Translations under genes and position numbers: made by a program
Assembly (NCBI RefSeq): GCF_964204645.1
Contig: NC_134025.1
Location: forward strand, 3,043,001-3,107,000
Reading direction: 5' to 3'
Length of the DNA stretch: 64,000 bases
DNA from: Tubulanus polymorphus
Lineage: Eukaryota; Nemertea; Palaeonemertea; Tubulaniformes; Tubulanidae
Shown here: piece by piece, positions 1 through 17,900 of the stretch
How the letters are laid out: the number at the start of each line of letters is the position of its first letter
How positions within the stretch are numbered: the stretch's first letter is position 1
Notes under the pieces: generated by a model
Told to the model about the DNA's origin: nothing
Database searches by the model: none
The model's input: the letters and a program-made list of their open reading frames with translations, nothing else

Positions 1-334
1 GATATATTCAAGAAGGTTTTTTGATCTTAATGTTTACAACAAATCACGATTTAAAGCCATGATATGTTCAGGAAATAGTAAATCAAGCATTGATAATGAT
101 TTTATGGTATATTGCATTCATGCAAGTAGTAGATCTATAGAATTTTAAAAAGAATGTTAAACAAAATCCAGGTATCAATGATTCGAACTCAATCAATCAA
201 CGAGTCAGCCGAGCTTTCTACTTCGTGTTGAATTGATGCATAAATATCCTATCGGCTAAGATGTAACAGTTAGTTATAATCATGCGTGTGATTAACATAG
301 TTCTAAAAGAATTTTTCCTCTCCGAGGGTAACAT
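1..334 (-). other. Scm 3' flank, probable 3' UTR
   Basis: This stretch lies downstream of the Scm stop codon (335-337 on the minus strand). I see no coding exon on either strand and no canonical AATAAA on the minus strand, so the transcript end may lie outside the window. Confidence 0.5.
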
Positions 335-6124
<5,790 letters not shown>

Positions 6125-7382
6125 AATGAGAATGAAGATTAAGATGTGTCAATATCCGCGTTAAACATAGCTTTACCTGAAAACGACAACAATGAAATGA
6201 GTAAGATTTATTATGAATCATGATATTATTGAATCATCAGACACTGATAAGTCAGTGTCAGGCATCAGTAGTATAGTAAAAGCCGAGGGGCAGGCTACGA
6301 ATTTCTTTCTTCAATCAAAGGTTTCAATAGCACTAACTAACCGTTTAAATAGATTGCCATTGTGCTTTTGTCTTTTTAAATAACGGAAATAAATAACACA
6401 ATGAAAAAGAACAAAGATCTCTAAAGCTAACAATAATCTGAAACTAACTGACAAACGAATGATAAAATGCAAACAAACAAAACAGACAGAGAGCGGCAAC
6501 CGTCCGAGGATATAAAAAAACAAAGCCAAATATCAATTAAACTCTGCCTTCAAAATATACATATTACACATCAGTGACTGGAAAATAATCAATTAGGTGT
6601 ATGGTATTAAAAAATGAGTGGAAATGATGACTAACCGGCGTCAATTACGACGAATTCATAGATTTTGACAGCCTTTAAAATTCTATGCGCTCTAAGCCGC
6701 CATGTTTACGCTTGTGCGGTTATCACTATAATCCGGACAGCGTCGACCGCCCTAAATATCGACTAAAACTGACGGAAACTGACGCCCGAATTGAATGTAT
6801 CTAAACTCGGCGATTAAATGTTTTCTCTTGGAGGGTCTACCGGCCAATCATAAAAGTAGAAATCCCAATCCAACCTTACGCTATCGGATGCATTCTCTTT
6901 ATTCAGGGTTCCTACGGATGTTTTATCTCAATTACCTGCCCAATTGTCTGTGGACAAAAATGTTCATCAAAATGTAGTTCCAACACTTAATGATATTTTC
7001 GTAAAAAGCAGGCACAAATCAGGTCCTTAACAAAATTTTTCAAGTAGCACCAACTATCTTACAACGAACCATGTAGTCAGCCCTTAAATAGTATAATAAT
7101 ATGTGTCTTATATAGCGCTAAATCCAGCCAGGCTGCTCAGAGCGCTTTACATTTTTCAATATTTTTACCCCGGCCAATTTTATACTCTAACATGTATCAG
7201 TCATCTCTCTTTAGATTTTCAAGATCTAAAGGGTCCGCTACCAGTCCATTCATCAGTATACTTAGGCATTCAGTGATCCTGTCAGACCCTCTACCAGTAA
7301 ATGTCCTTTAAGGTCAGACCCTCAGTCACTCTACCAGTGAATTACCTTCATAGACCGACCCTACCAGTAAATGACAAAACAT
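6125..7382. other. Scm 5' region and CEP41 3' flank
   Basis: No protein-coding exon was found here. The part nearest Scm probably holds its promoter and 5' UTR, possibly with a 5' UTR intron, because a TTTTCAG splice-like site lies near 6177. At about 7100-7160 there is a segment beginning TGTCTTATATAGCGCT that reads like a dispersed invertebrate repeat. At 7230-7375 a short degenerate direct repeat of the form GACCCTCTACCAGTAAATG occurs three to four times. Confidence 0.5.
6696..6707 (-). promoter_or_regulatory. YY1/Pho-type motif upstream of Scm
   Basis: The minus strand reads AAACATGGCGGC, matching the YY1 (Pho) consensus AANATGGCGGC. It lies about 570 bp upstream of the Scm start codon in a locally GC-richer patch (about 6640-6790) that is a plausible Scm promoter. 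Binding is inferred, not shown. Confidence 0.4.
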
Positions 7383-7401
7383 TTTATTTAAGTAGTTTAT
7401 T
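7383..7401 (-). terminator. CEP41 polyadenylation signals (two)
   Basis: On the minus strand two AATAAA hexamers occur at 7388-7383 and 7401-7396, about 265-280 nt past the CEP41 stop codon. This is a normal distance for an animal 3' UTR. Confidence 0.55.
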
Positions 7402-7664
7402 TTGCATTCATAACAAATGGACGTTTATAAGTTTTTACATCTCATTTTTATCTATAAATTTCTATATCGAAACTAGATAAATTGAATCTCATCATTGTAC
7501 AACAAGTAGTATTTAAGTTTTAAGGCCAAATAATATCTTACAATAGATCATTAATTCACACAGCCAAATTCAAAAGGTAGAAGTTCAATATCGTGCAATG
7601 TTCAGCTGCGTAGTCATTAAGAATCCGTGAAATGGTTGAATTTAAGATTTCTCATAACACCATC

Positions 7665-8699
7665 CTAAGGTTTGAACACCGGCTTAGAGTTTGTCCCTGA
7701 TGCGCTCGTTCTACCAGACATCTGAGAAACTGAACCAACTCGACTCGACGCTGTTGATTTTCTTCCACTGTGGCTAGCAATAAGTACATCATCGTGTTTA
7801 GTACGCAGCAATGTCATATCATCTTCACTGAATTTAGTTTTCGTAGCAGAATTGGCTATCTGTCCTTTCTTTAATGGTGATATAGAAGAAGGAACTGTTC
7901 CAGTCATCAGTCCTTCTGGAAATGTCTTATACGCTACTTTCAAACCTCCCGATAACAGGAATAGATTGTCATAACCTCTCTGTACTAGCGTTGTAGCGCA
8001 TTTATGGGCGATTCTTTCATCTTCGTCATAAAGAATGATAATCTTTCCTCGTTGGTTCTTGAAACTAAGCATTTCTTTCGTTTCATAATTTACAGATCTG
8101 GACAACATGGCCGATGGATAACTCAACGCACGGATCAGGTGACACCGCGAAAATTCATCTTCCTCGCGAACGTCCAGTAAGAGGTAAGGACACGTATCGA
8201 TAGATTGAATAACTTTCGGTGATGAACCTGATTGTTGCTCAATATCTATCTCGCCAACACCTTGTATAACACTTGAAAGCGTTGACCGCGCGGTATCCAT
8301 CGCGATACCATCACCTTCTTCAGCAACTGTTGATGATGAATTTGGGCTATCTTGATGAATCATCTGTAATTCATCATCTGCTACAGCAGTGTCAGGTCTA
8401 CTTGGTGCTTCACCACTCTCATGAGTTTTAACCATAGATGGTGGAATATTTTCAGTATCATCTTCATCTTGTGCTGTGATATCTGCTACTTGAATAAGCA
8501 ATTGGACGAATGTAGTTATCTTCATTCTTTTGAAAATTTCATCCGGCCGATATCGATAATTTAGTTGTTTTTCTTCGATATCTCTCATAAACTTAGATAC
8601 ACTCGCACCTGTATCAACCACCGGTTTGACATCTTTATATTTAGGATTCACTGGTATTTTCTTTTCCAGTGGATTACCTTTTTTCTTCATCGAAGACAT
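7665..8699 (-). CDS. CEP41: Centrosomal protein of 41 kDa, single-exon gene
   Basis: A 344-aa protein of the CEP41 (TSGA14) family, a centrosome and cilium protein. In vertebrates it is needed for tubulin glutamylation of the axoneme and is mutated in Joubert syndrome. The conserved N-terminus (residues 1-75: NPKYKDVKPVVDTG, NYRYRPDEIFKRMK, TTFVQLLIQVAD) is followed by an acidic linker. A rhodanese-like domain spans about 170-262 (PYLLLDVRE, GKIIILYDEDER, NLFLLSGGLKV, FPEGLMTG). The loop at the rhodanese active-site position reads LYDEDER and has no catalytic Cys, as is usual in this family, so no sulfurtransferase activity is expected. The tail is rich in Ser and Arg. The start Met is the first in frame and gives a length close to human CEP41 (373 aa). 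The whole protein is on one exon although its neighbours are intron-rich. It is transcribed divergently from LRPPRC. Confidence 0.97.
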   Translation of the reverse strand: MSSMKKKGNPLEKKIPVNPKYKDVKPVVDTGASVSKFMRDIEEKQLNYRYRPDEIFKRMKITTFVQLLIQVADITAQDEDDTENIPPSMVKTHESGEAPSRPDTAVADDELQMIHQDSPNSSSTVAEEGDGIAMDTARSTLSSVIQGVGEIDIEQQSGSSPKVIQSIDTCPYLLLDVREEDEFSRCHLIRALSYPSAMLSRSVNYETKEMLSFKNQRGKIIILYDEDERIAHKCATTLVQRGYDNLFLLSGGLKVAYKTFPEGLMTGTVPSSISPLKKGQIANSATKTKFSEDDMTLLRTKHDDVLIASHSGRKSTASSRVGSVSQMSGRTSASGTNSKPVFKP

Positions 8700-8988
8700 G
8701 TCCGTAGATATTTAGTCGAAATAATTGAGGCGCGCACAACGGACAGGGTACAAATATGTATAAACAGGGGCAGCACATGACGGTTAAGATTTTGCAACTG
8801 GTTTGAGCGTGTTGATTTACGTGGAAGGCATGCGATTGCAGAATATCTTTTATGAAAGAAATTCGCCTAAAGGATGTGATGTTTTATGTCAATGTTTAAT
8901 TTTGGGTTAATTTGATGAACTTGAGCGTGAAACTGTCCGTTTTTCCGTCATAAATCCTCTTCCGTGTTTTACTCGAACCTCTTACAAA
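8700..8988. promoter_or_regulatory. Divergent promoter region between CEP41 and LRPPRC
   Basis: The CEP41 and LRPPRC start codons are 289 bp apart on opposite strands, so this interval must hold both core promoters and 5' UTRs. No TATA box is evident. The LRPPRC start context CAAAATGGCTGCC resembles the start-codon YY1 element of housekeeping genes, with one mismatch in the GGCGGC core. Confidence 0.65.
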
Positions 8989-11900
8989 ATGGCTGCCTTT
9001 TTCCATGGCCGGCGAATCTTCAGCAATTTAATCCCGTTATTCGGTCGAATTACTTCAACCGAGGCATTATGCAGAACTACAGTGAGACAAATATCGAATT
9101 CGCATTTAGTAGAACGTTCTAGGTTTGTCAAAATCCGAAAAGATCGTCAATTATCAAATTTCACGTGTTAATGCCGGCTTTTTTCACTCGAGACGATAGG
9201 TGGCAGCACTACCTCAAATTAGATAACTTCTTAACTAATATCATGAAATATTCGTTTTTAGAGCTTTTGCTACAGTTGCTTCACAAGTTCAACAAAAGAA
9301 TGATCAGCAACCTGGAAGAAAGGAGAGAAGCTGGCAGCCGAGACGCCGGGATAGTAGTGGAATGTCGTCGCAGAATCGAGATAGTAGACGATTATCCGTT
9401 GAGAATGCGTTGAGTCTGATGGATAATGACGTGCGACGGTTCGGGTGTATTACTCATCTACAGCTTCAACAAGTTTATAAACTCATGCAGAAAGAAAGTA
9501 TGTTTATAAAACTATGATTTAGCCTATAGTTTATTGTAAAACTCTGTAAAACTTGATTTGTTACGATGGGCAAATTTCCCTTTTTCTGTGATTGAATGAT
9601 TAGATTTTGATGCTTTCTCTTTTCAGATCAAGTAAATTCACATCAATGTTTGTTGATGCTGCGGTGTTTAGGTAATATTTTAGCCGACCAGAATCCGTCG
9701 CAAAGATCAAAACTAGCAGACGAATTGTGGCAGAAATTTAAAGAGATGGGCGTCTCGTTTGACGTAATGCATTATAACGCGCTGTTACGTGTTCATCTTG
9801 AGAATGAGCACAAGTTCAATCCGACAAGTTTTTTAGCTGAGATGGAAGAAAATAACATTACGCCGAATCGAGTTACATATCAGAGATTGGTTGCTAGTTT
9901 TTGTCAGGATGGTGATATTCAAGGTGCCAGGTATGTTTTCTATGGTATTTGTGCAGGGAATTCTAACTCTGTTCTTGAAAGTCCAGAAAAAACCAGAATT
10001 TAATCGAGGAACTTTTGGTCAAGGGTCGAGGAAAATCGGGGAATTCTAGTCTTTGATGTTATGAATTTTTATTTCAGTCAAATTCTGGAACACATGAAAT
10101 CAAAAGGAATACCCATCAATGAACATGTGTTTAACTCATTGGTAACAGGTCATATGCGTTGCGAGTAAGTCCATTGACAAGTCTGTATACATGTATTATG
10201 AATAATGCTTATATTACCAAAATGGTTGTATGGCATATAACTATTTGATTTTACAGCAATGAAGAAAGTGCTTACAAAGTTCTCGATATAATGAGGTAAG
10301 AAGTTAAAGATTAGTTGAATTCTGAACGTAGTGGAATTATACAGTTTCTGTATATATGTATTCTGATAATTTTCAGAGAGTCAAGTATTTATCCATCAGC
10401 TGATACCTACACTGCATTAATGTGTGGTTATGGTGAACATGGTAAATTTGATAGCATTGAAATGGTAAGCATCGTTTTGCAATCTACACAAGTGTATAAT
10501 TATTTCAAAGCCATGTTTGAGCCAAATTTTCTGATTAGAAAAATATGGTTTGTACTTTTAGATTATCAAACAAGCTAAAGAGGAAGGAGTGACATTTTAT
10601 CCTAATCATTTCTTCGCGCTGTACACCGTTCTCTGCGATAGCGGCCATAAAGACTTCTGTGAAATGGTAATTTTACATCTTCTGTTCTACACGTTCTAAG
10701 CCATCTGAAATAACCGGTTTATAATAAATCGACAAAATATCGATTAATCTTTGATATATATTGTTCTACCTGTTATTAGGTATTGCAAATGGTGCCGATG
10801 ATGAGGGGGTACAACCAAGACGCAAGAATTTGCATTCTGCAGCTGGTCGCCAAAAACCATGTGGACGAAGCGTATAAAGTCTATCTGAGTATGCAAATGC
10901 CGGTTGAACAGACGGAAAATGAGGAGAATCGATTCCTCGGCCGATTCTTCTTGAAAGCATTGATTCAACATGAAGTGGTAGGAAATACTGATGTTTACTC
11001 GGTTGATCAATAAGAGATTACAGCGTTAACAGGGAGTCTGACAAATATAACCCACCATAGCAATTCTATTCGATAACTAATATAATTCTTGTTTCACTGA
11101 TTTCTGAATTTTGAATAAACCCTGAAGATGGGTAGAAGCATTCTACCTGAAATGTCAGTGAAAGAATAATAAGAGTTGTTGTTAAATTATGACAAATTCG
11201 GAAAATTTCATGACTTATTATGAAAAATATTGGGAACATTTTGTCTTTCTGACTGCAACTAAACCTTAGAGAATTATTTTCAAAACTCAAAACTTTTATT
11301 TTACAGGAACTTGAAAAAGTGATGGCATTCATGAAAGATATGAATGACCGTAAATTGAACAGTGATGATTTATCATCGGTCGCACAGTGGGCGTTACTCT
11401 ATGAGAAACCAGACTATTCTATAGATATATTCAGGAAAATGAAAGAACAGGTTAGACATACTTCTCATATTGTGCATTTCACTTCATAACGGGTTTACCC
11501 CTTCGTTACATCATCTAGTCATCATATGTGATAGCTCTTGAGTATAATTGGGGAAGTGTTGTTGACGCTGAAAGGGTTTGATTTGTGGTGATGAAATTAT
11601 GTCAGCAAATTACCAAATCCCAGGCTTCGACTTTGGGAATCTATTGATTGGAAATTCATCTTCAGTAGAGAAATTGAATGTGACTGATTCGTGAAAAATC
11701 TAAGGAAACTCCCACAATTGAAGACTGACAGCCACAACCTAGCAGCCATCATGAGTTGGATAGCTGTAAGGTTGTAGTCTCATTAAGCTTTGAATAGTCT
11801 TCCATTGTTGGATTTACAATTTTGTCTTCATCGATTTCTTCATTCACATGTACCGGTACTTACTGTACTTGTTTTGTAATGTATTTAGGGATTGCCTGTT

Positions 11901-14900
11901 CGGACTCATTATTTTTGGCCAATTATCATGGCATACAAACATCAGAACAACAAGGAAGGTATCTACAATGTAGTCAAAGTAATGGATGACCTCGTCGATG
12001 AGTCTTCAGAATATGTGCATACACTACATTTCTACTTGGTGCCATCGTTGGAAGAATTAGGTGAAAGTCTCGAAACTATCGTTGAAAAGTTGATGGTAAG
12101 TTTGATTGGTTTTTGATAAGACAACACTCAAATGTAAGCTTTTTGTGATAAAATTGATATCATTCTGTTCATTGACAAAGTGTCGGAATTGTTACTTAAC
12201 GAGAATTGTTCAAAATCATTCAGGCATCTACATTTATGCCTGTCATTCACTACTTGGATATGGGCTGGATAGGTTTTTGTGACGACTTAGTAATTTTCTT
12301 AAAGTCTTTTTTGTATCACTGCAGAAATGTGAAAGATGAAGTATTATTGTATCTGTATGACAATGAACTTTTTCTGCTGCTGCATAGTAATTATAATATT
12401 CAATGAATTGATATTAATGAATCTATTTCAGGTTGTTGGTGTAGCTCGAGGTGATGCGCAGTTTGCAAACTTCTTAAACATTCTGAAAAGCGGTAAAACC
12501 AAAGAAGCGCTAGAATACGGTAGGCAAACTTCTTTTCCTCAATAAGCTCGATGATACCCATCCTCCCTCTGCAGGGACTCGAACCTGATGGCATCGCTAC
12601 TCTCAGCCACGGCACGAACCCCTGCATCAGTAGACCGGGTGCGCAGGTACATGCGCAGCTTTCCGAACGAAAACTGGCGGCACCAATCAGATTGCTCGTT
12701 GTATAATCGTTGAGGCAAATTTCAAGGAAGAACTATAAATGGGAAAACCCGGGCTAAAATAAAACGGGATTTCTGATTGGCTAAAAATCACATCATCTGA
12801 ACTGCGCATGTATCTGCGCAGACGGTCGATTATGGCAGGGTTTCGTGCCGTGGCAATCTCGATGCCATCAGGTTCGAATCCCTGCCGGGGGAGGATGGAT
12901 GATACCGGCAATACTAATCATGCCTCCTAAACCGGCACGAGGTAGTTTTATATTTGGTTTTATTTACAGGTAAAAAGTGTAATGAAATCAGATGTTATTC
13001 AACTGTACTGCGACCGTACATCGATCAAACAATACGCAAAACAGATCAATTATCAGATATGATGAGCGTATGTACCAGTTCTTATGCGTATAGTATTTTG
13101 ATGTTTGTTTTCCTGTTTTTTTTTTATTATCCTATCATGCATGAGTCAATTTCTTGGTATTGTAGGTACTCGCTTTTACATCTGATAAGATGGTTGGACA
13201 GTCTGCATATTCCGGTGCTGATCTCAATTCCGACATGCTGTTTACCGTGGTTAAATCTAGAAAGAAATCCGAGATGGAAGATGTTGTCAATATCGCTATC
13301 TCGAAGGTAAACGGTTGATGAAGAAATTATTAACTCTAGAGTAGACAACCTGGCTGAACTTAGCGCCACATTAGCCTTATCAATATTATGACGACTAATA
13401 TTATGAATACTACGACGTGTTGAATATTCTTGACAAATTACAGAATCTCAAGATTCCCATCCGAGATGTAGAGCCCCTTCAGAAATTATTACTAGCTCAA
13501 TCCGTATCACAGGATATTGCGCAGGTTGGTTTCATTCTGTTTTCCGGAATTCTGTATGTTTGTTGCTGTTAAGGTCAAGTAATATTGTAATTGAATTTGT
13601 ATTTTCAGAAAATAAGCGAGATGGGTGTAGAAAATACTAAACCTATCATGCCTCGTTCAACACCAACAACTCGGAGGGTAAATCTTTCCCTTCTTAAAGT
13701 CAAATTCTTAATGTAGTGCTTTATACGTACGTGTAGTCGCATACATTGGTCACAGAATCTTCAGAAAAAACCCACTGTGACAATATTTTGACGATTAACT
13801 ACGAAACATGCAACACTGACATTTAGGTTTAGAAATGTTTCTACCCATCTTCAGAGATTCATTGAGAATGATGATATGCATTTTCTCGTGGTTTATCGTC
13901 GATATTGTGGGTTACTTTTAACACTACATAGATTCACTGTCAGTCATCTATGTTAATTTCACCTCAAAATGTAAAATTTTATTCTTTTGAATTTATATTT
14001 AGACGACTTCCGTCGGCGACTTATCTACAAAGACAACTGCAGAACTTGAGTCAATTCTTAAAGGCTACGAGGATAAGGGGTATACGAATACAAAGAATGT
14101 ATTCAGATGGCTGCTCAATAAGTACTGTGCTGAAGGGGTAAGCGCTTAATAGTAGATCTTCACCGTTTTCATACTGAAAGGTTTCTGAAATGCTAAATGA
14201 TCTGTTTAACAGAATATAGAACGAGTTGAAGAGATTAAGAAGAAGATCGAACAATCAGACTTTGTCTACACTCCGGATACTATTCGTCAGTTCATCCATT
14301 TAGCTGCTCTGCATAAGAAAGATTTGAAAGAAGCTTTACATTACAAAGACTTGCTGTAAGTAGTTGATAACCTTATGGGGTCAGTTGCACGAAATTCCTT
14401 AGATTTATGACCAGTCTAAGCCTTCTTAAGTCATCTTAAGACTAGTCGCATTTGCTGCGGACTAAAGTCATATCTGCAATTTGGCCCTGATGCCGTTTCA
14501 AACTAGAATATTGGTTGCTAGCTCATTGTTGAAATTTTGTTATTTTCAGAGAAAGTAAATTTTCAGATTTTTCATCGTATATCTCTACAATACTGCATAC
14601 CGCGAGGCTTATGGCTGAAAATGGAGATTATCAAGGTATTACCTCAAGTTGCTCAGTGCTTTCACAGGGTTATTTATGGGCATTGAAAACCAGTGAATTT
14701 AAAAAGGCTTCGAATAGCATTGAAAGCCTTACTAATGTTAAGAGGGCAATTAAAATGGAAGGAGTTGGCAGTCAAAAACAAATGATTTATTAAGTGTACC
14801 CTCCAGAATATGTCTCAGATGCCATAAAAACAAGCCTATCCCATTATTCTTGGATATTACGACTAGAATTCAAATTAATATTTTCTGATTAAATCGAGTT

Positions 14901-17900
14901 ATTGAAGATTCTTTCTTCCTCTTATTCCAGGAGTTAAAGACATCTTGGCTGATTATCATAGCAGACACAGCGCGTTCATGCTAGAACGCGATTACGGACA
15001 AGAATTAATTCTAGCGAATAACTGCAATAAACTGTTGGAAAGCTGCTCTGGAAATATGGCCGAATGTTACGATATAATGAAGCTCTTGTTCGAGCTTGGC
15101 TACGTGAAGAATAACTGTTACCAGTTGCTGGAACAATATATAAACGGTTTCATCAAAAAGTACATATCTCAATTTATATTCGTATGAATATTTGGTCATT
15201 TCGTGCTATGATTTATAAGGAGTGAATATTTTCAGCAATGACGCAGAAGGTGCACTCGAGGGTTTACAGAGATGTGTCAATGATTTCAATAGAGTGCCTA
15301 TGTTTGATTCCGTGTTCAAGATGTTCATCGAAAGAGAAGACCCTGATGGACTTCAGAAAGGTACACTGTGTTATCTGTGTGTTGGTGTTAAGATTATTAT
15401 ATTTGATTGAAGCTAATGTCTTAATTCACATGTGTTTCAGCAATGGATTTATCGACTCAGATTCTCGGTGAAATGCAAGTTCTCCATTATTTGATTTATC
15501 GGTTTATCGAATCTGGTCGCCTTCCACAAGCCAAGAAAATTCTCGAGGTAGGAATTCCCATTATTCAATTTGATTTGACTTGATTTATTTGTAAATTCGA
15601 CAGCCTTTCTGTCCAGGGTTCTTACAAATCAGGGAATTCTTATTCTCAAATTCATGGAAAGTCGGGAAATTTGAATTTTAAGCATCTTGTTCTTGCTGGT
15701 GATGAAACATTCCCCACTGAGGAGAATATCATTTAATTTATTCAGGAAACTTGGTCAAGGTTCAGGAATTCCCTCATCCGTAAGAATCTTGTCAGTGTTT
15801 TTTCTTATCGTAAAATAACTACAATTTCAGACTCCAGGTCTGCGTGCGCTGATGGAACCATTAAAAATATTCAGCTCAAATTTTATACGCGACCATCGAC
15901 TGAGTGAATTAGAAACATTGGTTTCCGTAACGAAGAATATGTTTGCCGTGGATAAAGAGGAATTATTGTTCCAGTTGGTCAGAGGATATTGTAAGTATTT
16001 GTAAAAATCTTGATGAAAAACTCGACTTACGTGAGTTTGACTGTATTCATGAAGAAGAAGGTGGCCACTTAGGAATCAGGAAAAAGTCAGGAAATGTTCT
16101 TTTCTTAACAAAAAGTCAGGGAATTTTGTTAAAAAAAACTAGAAATCAAAGATAAGTCAGGAGAAATCTGTTGAGATTTCATAAAATCAAACAGTTTCCG
16201 TCGGTGTTTTACATATTTAAAAGCAAGTCAAATAAAAGTGGCCACCCTGATGAAATACATGAATTAATGTATGATTTTGATGTGTATTTCAGGTTCAGTC
16301 AAAGATATGACCAAAGCTTTGGATGTTTACACTCAATTTGAAGAGGAAAACGTGACGCCGAGGTTCCGTACTCTGCGTTATTTAGGGAAGGCTTTACTAT
16401 CTAGTAACATGGAAGTTCCATTTGAAATCCCACCAGATACAAATCCATTTGAAGACTCGGTAAGACTCGAACCTTTTCATTTGATAGTAACCCTTTCAGT
16501 GCTGACTAATGGATACCCGAAAGTACTGGAGATAATTTGAAAATTTCAATCTGAAAGGGTAAAAGCTATATAGATTCGTGTGCTGATTTTTCAGACTGAA
16601 TCATCAACTAGCACTCCCTTACACGCTGAGGAGAATGAAGTGATGAAGAATTTGAGAAATAAAGGCGATATACCAAACATAGCTAATCTGAAGAAAAGGT
16701 AGGTATTTCTTGTTTATTGAATTACTCTCCCGTTTGTCACTGATAGCCAACAACTCATTTCATCGTGTTTGCCTCTATAGTTTGTCACAACAAGGTAAAG
16801 AGCTTTCTCCGAATTTTATGAAGGAAGTAATTGATGGAGTTTACAAACTGAGACAGAAAGGAAGTAAGTTTTCAAAAACTTCATGTGTATCTTATGAGTT
16901 TCACCACGAACCTTAGTGTCTGATGAGGATCGTAGAGTGACGGAGATCTCTGTGGAGACAACCATTGCCAGGACTGGGTGAAATTATGAGTCTACTTAAA
17001 CCCGCTTAAGATGTCGTACTCGGGATGATTGTTATGACTTATCCAGATGAATTACTCTTAGTGAATTGATTTGGGACTCAAAAGTAACAGGTCACGAATT
17101 AAGCAATGTGACGACTTCTTGAGCGAGTTTGACTTTATTGGATTTAGCGCTGAACAAATAACAACTGTGTGATGAAATTGTCCTGTGATTTCAGCGTTGC
17201 CGCGACTGCTTTACCAGTTCTCTGACCTCGGCGATGTTGAATCCATTCAGAAAACAAAGAACATCAATTTAGTCGCATTACGAAAGGGTTTGTATCACGC
17301 ATCGCTGTTGAAGGCACACCTTGTTAGGTATGTATGTATATTTCGTGTTGACAGTTTGTTACACGCATCAGGTTACGTGATATTAGTACCAGTAGTATAT
17401 TTGTATTTGTAGAGGTGAAATCGATGAGATACTGGAAAAAATGTCTGAAAATATTGACGATCTGGAGAAGTATTTGTCGACATCTATCATTCAACAGTTT
17501 GCGCAGAAGAGTCCACAGCTGTTTCCTAAACGTTCGTTTGTTAAACACAATATTATGAAAAATCTGCATCGTTTGTTTTACGTGTTTATACAAGCATTGT
17601 GAATGATTATTAATTACAGTGGTTGATCTAGTCATGCGTTCTGCCGAGGCTGGTAGTTTGATACCTGTTGGACATTTGTGGAATCATTACATGATGGGCG
17701 ATGAGTTGGATAAAGCTGATAGTATTAGTAAGGTAAGCGTTATCCATTCCATCCATAGATGAATATGAAAACATTGACTTAATAGCCGGATATATGGTAA
17801 ATGTTATGTTCTGCGATATTTCAGAGGTATCCACTTCTATACAAATCTATAAGACTGGTCCCGGTGTGCACTTATGCGAAAAATGAAAATAGGGTAAGCA

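Noticed and set aside
12834-12906. Functional tRNA gene
   Set aside because: The B-box is perfect, but the acceptor stem and a full cloverleaf are not visible and the sequence is one arm of a foldback repeat.
13315-13443. Box C/D snoRNA in an LRPPRC intron
   Set aside because: A TGATGA and a CTGA occur, but the spacing is too short and there is no terminal stem.
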